Shown: one piece after another, positions 57,153 through 64,000 of the stretch
How positions within the stretch are numbered: the stretch's first letter is position 1
How the letters are laid out: every line of letters begins with the position of its first letter
Assembly (NCBI GenBank): GCA_040437565.1
Contig: JBDOQK010000018.1
Span: forward strand, 62,001-126,000
Origin: Albugo candida
Lineage: Eukaryota > Oomycota > Peronosporomycetes > Albuginales
Length of the DNA: 64,000 nt
Direction: 5' to 3'
Notes under the pieces: generated by a model
Told to the model about the DNA's origin: nothing
The model's input: only the letters and a program-made list of their open reading frames with translations
The model's database searches: none
Made by a program: the position numbers and the translations under genes

Positions 57153-59429
57153 ATGTATAGAACTCTACAAGCTTTATCCATACTTGGTTCTGTGCTTACC
57201 TGCTACACAAACGGCCAATCTCCTGAAGAATTGAGTACGGATGACATTATCGCGAAACTTACTCTCGATGTCGCCCTTGGACAGCTCTTTCAGCTCGAAA
57301 CACCATCGACGATAATGAACGGGCAAGTTGTGGACGAAGACAAACTCTCAACTTTCGCCACGCTTGGTATCGGGTCGTATCTAAACGGTTTTGGTACATT
57401 TGACAAGAACGGAACACAGCAGAATTTGAATGCGACAGAAATACGCAATATTATCAATAAAATAATGCAAATCAGCTTGGACAAGCATCCATATAATCCA
57501 ATTGTCTATGGCATCGATTCAGTTCATGGAGCCAATTATATCGGTAATGCGACGATATTTCCTGCACAAATCAATATCGCATCTACTTTTGATGTGACGT
57601 ACGCACGTTATTTTGGTGCAGTCGCCTCTAATGACACTGCCGCAGCCGGTATTGCGTGGATTTTTGGTCCAGTTGCCGATGTCGCTCATAACCCGCGATT
57701 TCCGCGATTCCAGGAGACCTATGGAGAATGCCCTTTTGTCGTATCTCGCATGGTTGCTGAGACTGTGACTGGCATCCAGCAATCCAAGCTTGTTGCCGCG
57801 TGTGTAAAACACTTCCTCGGCTACGATCAAACCCTCACAGGATACGATCGAACCAATGCGGAAGTCAGCATGTTCAACATCGTCAACACTGTATTGAGAC
57901 CTTTCAAAGCAGCTATCGATGCAGGTACTCTGTCTATAATGGAAAGCTACTCAGCACTCAATTTAATTCCGATGGTCGAAAACACTTTTTGGCTGCGTAA
58001 AGTCCTTCGCGGTGTGCTTCATTTCGATGGTGTGCTGCTTACAGATTACAAAGAAGTACAAAATCTTGTGGACTTTCACTTTACTGCGCACAATTACAGT
58101 CAGGCTTTGAAGCGATCAATCAAAGCCGGTGTTGATATGTCGATGGTTGTCAACTATGACGATGATTGGATCGGAATGTTAAAAACAATTATCAAAGAAG
58201 ACCCGTCTATTCTACCTGATGTGAAGGAATCCATTCGCCGCGTCATAGGGATGAAGCAGAAGCTCCATCTCTACAAGGAGCCCTACTCTGGTATGGATCT
58301 TATCAAACAAGTCGGATCAAAAGAAAGTATTGATATGGCAATCCAAATAGCTAGGGACTCAATTGTGCTCTTACGTAACAATGACCATACGCTGCCATTG
58401 AAAAAAAATGCCAAAATTTTTCTTTCGGGTAATGCCATCGAAAACGCTGGCAGGATGAGTGGAGGATGGAGTCTCGTCTGGCAAGGGCAAGACGGGAATG
58501 ATTTCTTCCCTAATCGGATTACGATTTTGGACGCAATGAAAAAGTATGCAAAAAAACTTTCCTACACCGTGGGTTTGAATATCACGGATCAGTATGATGA
58601 AGAGGAAGTATCAAAAGCTCAACGCATGGCTAAGGCTGCGGATGTGTGTGTTGTCGCCCTCGGTGAGCGACCTGGGACAGAGAAGCCTTTTGACATTGAT
58701 GATCTGGCTCTTCCCTTGAACCAGACCAGATACCTTGATGTGATGAAACTGGCCTGCAAGAAAGTTGTACTGGTCCTGGTGCAAGCCAGACCACGCGTCT
58801 TTGCTGACTCATCTGACATCGGTGCGATCGTCAACACAATGCTCGTAGGACCTTTTGGTGGGCAGGCAATTGTCGAGATATTGATGGGTATGTACAATCC
58901 TAACGGGCGACAAGCGTTTTCGTACACCATGAGAGATGGACTGAGTATGATTCCATACAATGCTCCGGTGGACACGCTATGCGGCTATAGTCCATGTGTA
59001 GCAGAATATCCATTCGGACATGGGCTGTCTTACTCGACGTTTGTCTACTCGAATCTCAGAATCAGCGCACAAAATATCTCATGCAAAGGAGTTCTGAATG
59101 TCGCTGTGGATATAACCAATAAAGGACCTATGGATGGTAAGGAAGCAGTGCTTCTTTTCATACAACAAAAAGTCCGCACGTATGTTCCCGAGATAAAGAA
59201 TCTCCGAGAATTTCAAAAAATATTTCTGCGCGTTGGAGAATCAACGACCGTGAATTTTGAACTCCGAGAAGATGCATGGACGTATTGGTCTCCGGAAATT
59301 GAAGAGGACTTTCGCACTGTGTGTGAGCCAAGCGAATTCTTTGTTGCAATGAAGTACGATACGCTGTGCAAGTTCAAAGGTGTCGAGACCAACGAAATGT
59401 GCGCAAGCTTCAACGTCACATCTGAGTAA
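57153..59429 (+). CDS. Secreted GH3 beta-glucosidase, paralog 1
   Basis: An unspliced 758-residue frame from ATG 57153. A signal peptide (MYRTLQALSILGSVLTCYTN) precedes a family 3 glycoside hydrolase. The (beta/alpha)8 domain has YGIDSVHGANYIGNATIFP, FGPVADVAHNPRFPRFQETY, ACVKHFLGYDQ and the nucleophile segment GVLLTDYKEVQNLVD (Asp about 298, in the place of the usual SDW). The alpha/beta domain has VLLRNNDHTLPLKKNAKIFL, MSGGWSLVWQG and ALGERPGTEKPFDIDDLALP. A C-terminal fibronectin-type domain follows (YPFGHGLSYSTFVYSNL). Several NxS/T sites fit secretion. Such enzymes split beta-1,3- or beta-1,4-glucosyl ends, either from host wall or from the oomycete's own glucan. It is a tandem paralog of the gene at 61247. 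Confidence 0.93.
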   Translation: MYRTLQALSILGSVLTCYTNGQSPEELSTDDIIAKLTLDVALGQLFQLETPSTIMNGQVVDEDKLSTFATLGIGSYLNGFGTFDKNGTQQNLNATEIRNIINKIMQISLDKHPYNPIVYGIDSVHGANYIGNATIFPAQINIASTFDVTYARYFGAVASNDTAAAGIAWIFGPVADVAHNPRFPRFQETYGECPFVVSRMVAETVTGIQQSKLVAACVKHFLGYDQTLTGYDRTNAEVSMFNIVNTVLRPFKAAIDAGTLSIMESYSALNLIPMVENTFWLRKVLRGVLHFDGVLLTDYKEVQNLVDFHFTAHNYSQALKRSIKAGVDMSMVVNYDDDWIGMLKTIIKEDPSILPDVKESIRRVIGMKQKLHLYKEPYSGMDLIKQVGSKESIDMAIQIARDSIVLLRNNDHTLPLKKNAKIFLSGNAIENAGRMSGGWSLVWQGQDGNDFFPNRITILDAMKKYAKKLSYTVGLNITDQYDEEEVSKAQRMAKAADVCVVALGERPGTEKPFDIDDLALPLNQTRYLDVMKLACKKVVLVLVQARPRVFADSSDIGAIVNTMLVGPFGGQAIVEILMGMYNPNGRQAFSYTMRDGLSMIPYNAPVDTLCGYSPCVAEYPFGHGLSYSTFVYSNLRISAQNISCKGVLNVAVDITNKGPMDGKEAVLLFIQQKVRTYVPEIKNLREFQKIFLRVGESTTVNFELREDAWTYWSPEIEEDFRTVCEPSEFFVAMKYDTLCKFKGVETNEMCASFNVTSE

Positions 59430-61246
59430 AGTAGTTTGCTGAATGTCGTGATTTGACATGTAGTTTGTGTTTCTTATTCGTGCGTGTTGAGTTTCTGCTG
59501 TTGCAGTGTGCGCTTAAAATTAACAAATTGGATGAGAACGAGGGCGCTGAGTCTATGTGAAGGAAAACTGTAAAATCCGAGTGGTATGACTTTTGAATAC
59601 ACAGCGCCTCTAGCTTCATTTTCTCACATCACCGGGATTTTATTCTGTATTACGTGCGGAATAGGTGTCCGGAACATGACTTGATATAGAGCAAGCCAAA
59701 TAATAATTGGGTCGACTAATACGCATGAGCGCTACAGAATTACTGCTGCTACGCTTGATCTTAGCCATTAGGCCGAGAAGGTATTTATGATGGGATCGAA
59801 GCACATGGTGAAACTCTTCGTTTTCTAATCAATCAAATCGGAACTGTGTCTATGGGTTTGTCAGAGTGAGCGCCGGTCGTCAATTTTGAGGAATGTAAGG
59901 ACCTTTTTACTCCTTAGGACTATACTATCGGTTGGTATCTTTGACAGCTTATTCTAAAATCTTCGAGTCGATGGTGTTCATCGAGACTTGAGCATATCCA
60001 ACCTGATAATTTGCTGGCTCTCGTTCGGGTTAAAATCAGCCAGCTCTTAGGAAGTGGTCTCATTTTGAGTCTCGCTTGCATATATTGTTTTGCAACGTTT
60101 TGTGGATACTCGTCCACTTGACTACATAAAAGCTGTATGTATCAGAAGCATATAAGTAATGGATTGGGAGGTAGCCTGAGCAGTCGTTCAAGGAGTTGAA
60201 CGGTTTCGGCCCGAATTGACGTAACTGAGATCATCTATTATCGTCAGGTAGAGTCATTGAAATCGCCGCTTTGGTGCATCTGTCTGAATCTGCCCTGACC
60301 CCACACCACACGATGGCTGAATCACATAGATATACCGATAGGAATGCACTAATGTAAGGATCACCCACAAAAAACCTCAGTCTGTTCCATGCTGCCCGCA
60401 CGGCACTCAGACATAGAATCCTAGGGAAGAGAACGTAGAGCGAATGTAAAAATCTGTCTTAATAGGCATTTGTATCATGCTTAACCTCGCTTCATTGCAC
60501 AATGCCTCGTGCACGCGTGACGAGATCGGAAAAGAATAGGAATGTAAAAGCTCCCAAAGACGAACATTTCCACCTCAGCATGAAGTTCGACTTCTTACCT
60601 GCTTTACGCTAGAAAGCAGAAGCGCTGTACTCGTAAAACATGTGGCACTTATAGTCTTGATCGACAAGACTTGAGACGCTGACAAAACAAATTAAGACTA
60701 CGCCTTCAGATCATGCCCGAGAAAAACTCGTCAATTAAGGTGCTGAAAAATACCTAGTTAAACACTCGTCTCATCAGAGCCTAACATACCTAATATTGCT
60801 TATATGCATAGGGTAGCCTGATCTACAGTAATAAGTGGCTCCTCTCATGCGTTAATGTAACGATGATAATATTGATGCATCATGTGAGAAACGAATGAAT
60901 TTGATGCATTGGATCCAAATTTAGCCAAATAGATGGAAAGAACAATAGAAATTTGTAAAAGACTTGCTATTCCGCAATTTGATTAGTAATATCTCTGGAC
61001 ACAAATTCTGACTTGAAATGAGTGTAACAATCAGAGAAACTCTAATTGTTGCGTAATGGTCACATAGTAATGCGTACTAACAACTCTTTATCGCTGTACA
61101 AGAAATGAAGCTTACAAACAAATTCACCAGCTTGCACGCAACTGTTATCAGCTCAGAACTTGCCTTCGCAGTGAGTATCGTAGGAAAGTCGCAATCATAA
61201 ACAACTACTTTCGATTCTCGACTTCGATTACAAGACTTGGGTAAAA
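59430..61246. other. 1.8-kb spacer between GH3 paralogs, no gene seen
   Basis: Only short open frames occur (for example 59920-60117, minus). No RNA gene, repeat or remnant of a third GH3 copy is recognised. Confidence 0.45.
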
Positions 61247-63751
61247 ATGCTCAGTACTCTATATTTCGTATGCGGTTTAGGCGCAGCACTTATCTCGCGC
61301 ACAACCGCCAGCGATTCCAAAGTTGACGCTATATTCAAAGACTTGACTCTTGATAACGGTCTCGGACAGCTTTTTCAACTTGAAGCACCAGCGACAGTTA
61401 TGGATGGAAAATTATTGAATTTAACGAAGCTTGAGATATACGCAAAGCTTGGTATTGGATCCTATCTCAACAACTTTGGGTTGTTTGACAAAGATGGTTT
61501 CCAGGAGAACTTGGACGGTTTTGAAATTCGAAACATAATTGACAAAATAATGAATGTCAGTTTGGAGAAGCAGCCTTTGAACCCGATTCTCTATGGCCTT
61601 GACTCAGTTCATGGAGCCAATTTTGTCGGGAAAGCAACGATCTTCCCTGCTCAGATAAATATTGGAGCTACTTTTGACGTCAAATACGCGTTTGAGGTCG
61701 GAGTGGTAGCCTCCAACGACACGGCTGCTGCCGGTGCCAAGTGGGTTTTTGCTCCGGTTTTGGACACGACTGCGAATTGTCGATTTCCTCGTGTACAAGA
61801 AACGTTTGGCCAAGACAGTTATTTGGTCTCTCGCATGGGTGCGGAGAGCGTGAGAGGTATCCAGAAATACGGACTTGTTAGCGCGTGCCCAAAGCATTTT
61901 CTCGGGTATCAGGAGACTACGATCGGATTTGATCGAACGAACGTTGAACTTAGCATGTTCAACATTGTCAACACTGCTCTGAAGCCTTTTATAGCGGCGA
62001 TCGACGCTGGTGCTTTGTCTATAATGGAAAGCTATTCATCTCTGAACACGTTGCCGATGGTCGACAACGAAAAGTGGCTTCGTAAAGTTCTCCGCGACAT
62101 TCTTCAGTTCAAGGGTGTTCTCATCACGGATTATAAGGAAGTGCAAAACCTGGTGGATTACCATCACACTGCGAGCAATTATACTGAAGCGCTGAAACGA
62201 TCTATCAGAGCTGGTGTCGACATTTCCATGATCGTCGATTACAGTATTGATTGGATTGATATGCTGAAGAAGATCATGAAAGAAGATCCCTCTATGATAC
62301 CTTTCGTTGAGACTGCCATCAAACGAGTTATATACGTGAAGAACCAGCTGAACCTCTACGATCAACCTTATTCTGGTAAGGAACTTCTTGCCAACATTGG
62401 ATCACAAGAAAGCATAGATTTGGCGATCCAAGTCGCCAGGGACTCGATTGTGCTGTTGCGAAATAACGACAGTGTTTTGCCGTTCAACCCAACTTCGAGA
62501 ATTTTTCTCACTGGGAATGCAGCAAATAATGCGGGTGGCATGAGCGGTGGATGGAGTCATGCGTGGCAAGGACAAGATGGAAATGATCTTTTCAAGGAGA
62601 GAATCACAATTCTCGATGGCCTGAAAAAGCTTGCCCAGAGACTCACATACACGGTAGGTTTAAATTACACCCAAGAGTATGACGAACAAGAAGTTTTGAA
62701 GGCGCAAAATATGGCCAAGGAGGCAGATGTGTGTGTTGTCGCTCTTGCTGAGCACTCAGGTGTTGAGAAGCCTTTTGACATCGATGATTTGGCTCTTCCT
62801 CTGAACCAGACCAAGTTTCTTGATGCGATGAAAATGTCGTGCAAGAAGCTTGTGCTTGTTCTAGTGCAAGCAAGACCGCGTACCTTTCCGGTCACCTCTG
62901 ATATTCATGCAATACTCAATACTATGCTCGTTGGACCGCATGGTGGACAAGCAATTGCTGAGATATTGATGGGTTTGTACAATCCCAATGGACGACAAGT
63001 AGTCCCGTACTCAATGAAAGATGGACACAACAGTATTCCCTACAATGCCCCTGTCGACACGTTGTGTGGATATGGTCCATGTGTGGCCGACTTTCCGTTC
63101 GGATTTGGGCTATCTTACACGAAGTATGTGTACTCGAATCTCAGAATGAGCACGCAAACTGTCGCATGTGCAGGAACTCTTACTGTTAAGGTGGATGTAT
63201 CGAATCAGGGTTCCATGGCGGGGAGGGAAGCAGTTCTTCTTTTTATCCAACAAAAGACACGCTCTCATGTTCCGGAGATAAAGAATCTCAAGAGCTTCGA
63301 GAAAATCTCGCTCGCCATTGGTGAGACTAAGACCGTGACATTCGAACTTCAACAAGATGCATGGACGTATCTATCNNNNNNNNNNNNNNNNNNNNNNNNN
63401 NNNNNNNNNNNNNNNNNNNNNNNNNNNNNNNNNNNNNNNNNNNNNNNNNNNNNNNNNNNNNNNNNNNNNNNNNNNGTTCTTCTTTTTATCCAACAAAAGA
63501 CACGCTCTCATGTTCCGGAGATAAAGAATCTCAAGAGCTTCGAGAAAATCTCGCTCGCCATTGGTGAGACTAAGACCGTGACATTCGAACTTCAACAAGA
63601 TGCATGGACGTATCTATCTCCGGAGATCGAGGAAAACTTTCGTGTTGTTTGCGAGCCAGGAGCCTTTTTCGTTGCAATAAAGTACGACACGTTGTGCAAG
63701 TTCGACGGTAGCGAAACAAACGAAATGTGTGGTAAATTTACCGTTGCTTGA
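61247..63751 (+). CDS. Secreted GH3 beta-glucosidase, paralog 2
   Basis: The frame runs from ATG 61247 to the stop at 63749. It contains a 100-N gap and a 143-base repeated flank; without them the protein is about 753 residues, matching paralog 1. It has a signal peptide (MLSTLYFVCGLGAALISRTT), YGLDSVHGANFVGKATIFPA, the nucleophile segment GVLITDYKEVQNLVDY (Asp about 295), MSGGWSHAWQGQDGNDLF, VALAEHSGVEKPFDIDDLAL and FPFGFGLSYTKYVYSNL. The acid/base-region loop differs from paralog 1 (AEHSGVEKP against GERPGTEKP), which could alter the substrate. The C-terminal FN3-like domain is complete after correction. No intron is seen in either paralog. Confidence 0.92.
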   Translation: MLSTLYFVCGLGAALISRTTASDSKVDAIFKDLTLDNGLGQLFQLEAPATVMDGKLLNLTKLEIYAKLGIGSYLNNFGLFDKDGFQENLDGFEIRNIIDKIMNVSLEKQPLNPILYGLDSVHGANFVGKATIFPAQINIGATFDVKYAFEVGVVASNDTAAAGAKWVFAPVLDTTANCRFPRVQETFGQDSYLVSRMGAESVRGIQKYGLVSACPKHFLGYQETTIGFDRTNVELSMFNIVNTALKPFIAAIDAGALSIMESYSSLNTLPMVDNEKWLRKVLRDILQFKGVLITDYKEVQNLVDYHHTASNYTEALKRSIRAGVDISMIVDYSIDWIDMLKKIMKEDPSMIPFVETAIKRVIYVKNQLNLYDQPYSGKELLANIGSQESIDLAIQVARDSIVLLRNNDSVLPFNPTSRIFLTGNAANNAGGMSGGWSHAWQGQDGNDLFKERITILDGLKKLAQRLTYTVGLNYTQEYDEQEVLKAQNMAKEADVCVVALAEHSGVEKPFDIDDLALPLNQTKFLDAMKMSCKKLVLVLVQARPRTFPVTSDIHAILNTMLVGPHGGQAIAEILMGLYNPNGRQVVPYSMKDGHNSIPYNAPVDTLCGYGPCVADFPFGFGLSYTKYVYSNLRMSTQTVACAGTLTVKVDVSNQGSMAGREAVLLFIQQKTRSHVPEIKNLKSFEKISLAIGETKTVTFELQQDAWTYLXXXXXXXXXXXXXXXXXXXXXXXXXXXXXXXXXXVLLFIQQKTRSHVPEIKNLKSFEKISLAIGETKTVTFELQQDAWTYLSPEIEENFRVVCEPGAFFVAIKYDTLCKFDGSETNEMCGKFTVA
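63376..63475. other. Assembly gap, 100 N, with repeated flank
   Basis: Bases 63233-63375 recur at 63476-63618 (143 bases), doubling part of the FN3-like domain of GH3 paralog 2 in the raw translation. Confidence 0.96.
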
Positions 63752-64000
63752 GCTATGCGAGTATGTTGCCTCAGAGTATCGGCTAGATTTTCAGTGTAGA
63801 TTTTCAGTGGTGTAAAGATCTCGGTTGTTTGGTCTGAGACTCATGAATACACGTAGATGAATCATCCTCTTTGTACAAATATGCGATGGCTGGGGAAAGA
63901 TACTGTTGCATTTTACTTGACGTCAGAAAACTGAGTATCACCGTTTCTATTAGCATTGCGCTTAGTGAAGGGCGGACCTAGAATAGGTAAAGATCGACTG

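Noticed and set aside
63233-63618. Internal domain duplication in GH3 paralog 2
   Set aside because: The repeat brackets a 100-N gap and paralog 1 has a single copy; it is an assembly artefact.

Overview
The window reads as a compact eukaryotic nuclear genome, most likely an oomycete and by inference an obligate biotroph of the white-rust (Albugo) type. The clues are: intact coding regions broken by very short GT-AG introns (about 43 to 73 nt), small gaps between genes, a six-cysteine elicitin-like secreted protein, secreted GH3 glucosidases, a sperm-tail-repeat protein expected of a zoosporic organism, and a seven-helix membrane protein fused to a TKL kinase. No bacterial, viral or transposon gene was recognised. 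The species assignment is inference.

Layout. 1-7.7 kb: a partial gene at the left edge, a long acidic disordered protein, a BSD-domain coiled-coil protein, a small tail-anchored membrane protein and KRR1. 7.7-14.7 kb: a gene-poor stretch holding two copies of a two-domain rhodanese gene in a segmental duplication. 14.7-29.3 kb: DEK_C/SWIB protein, PG-rich flagellar protein, a 1721-residue double-FYVE coiled-coil protein, 3-ketodihydrosphingosine reductase, DBP7/DDX31 helicase, an unknown conserved-looking gene and CCT8. 29.5-43.2 kb: PRP22/DHX8, CIAPIN1/DRE2, a tiny spliced gene, PrimPol, a membrane-anchored HECT ligase, SEC63 and BuGZ/ZNF207. 43.5-64 kb: a proline-rich protein, a small coiled-coil protein, the elicitin-like protein, an MLO-like membrane protein, the 7TM-TKL kinase and two tandem GH3 genes.

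Most genes are housekeeping: ribosome biogenesis (KRR1, DBP7), splicing (PRP22), protein folding and import (CCT8, SEC63), Fe-S assembly (DRE2), sphingolipid synthesis, damage-tolerant priming (PrimPol) and mitosis (BuGZ). The right-hand 17 kb is richer in surface, secreted and signalling genes.

The assembly carries twelve gaps of exactly 100 N. At seven of them the sequence before the gap is repeated after it (123 to 1451 bp). These are unmerged contig overlaps or haplotypes, not biology. They create false duplications inside PRP22, the MLO-like gene, the second GH3 gene and others, and the annotation below corrects for them. Exon boundaries were read by eye from splice signals and reading frame and may be off by a base or two.
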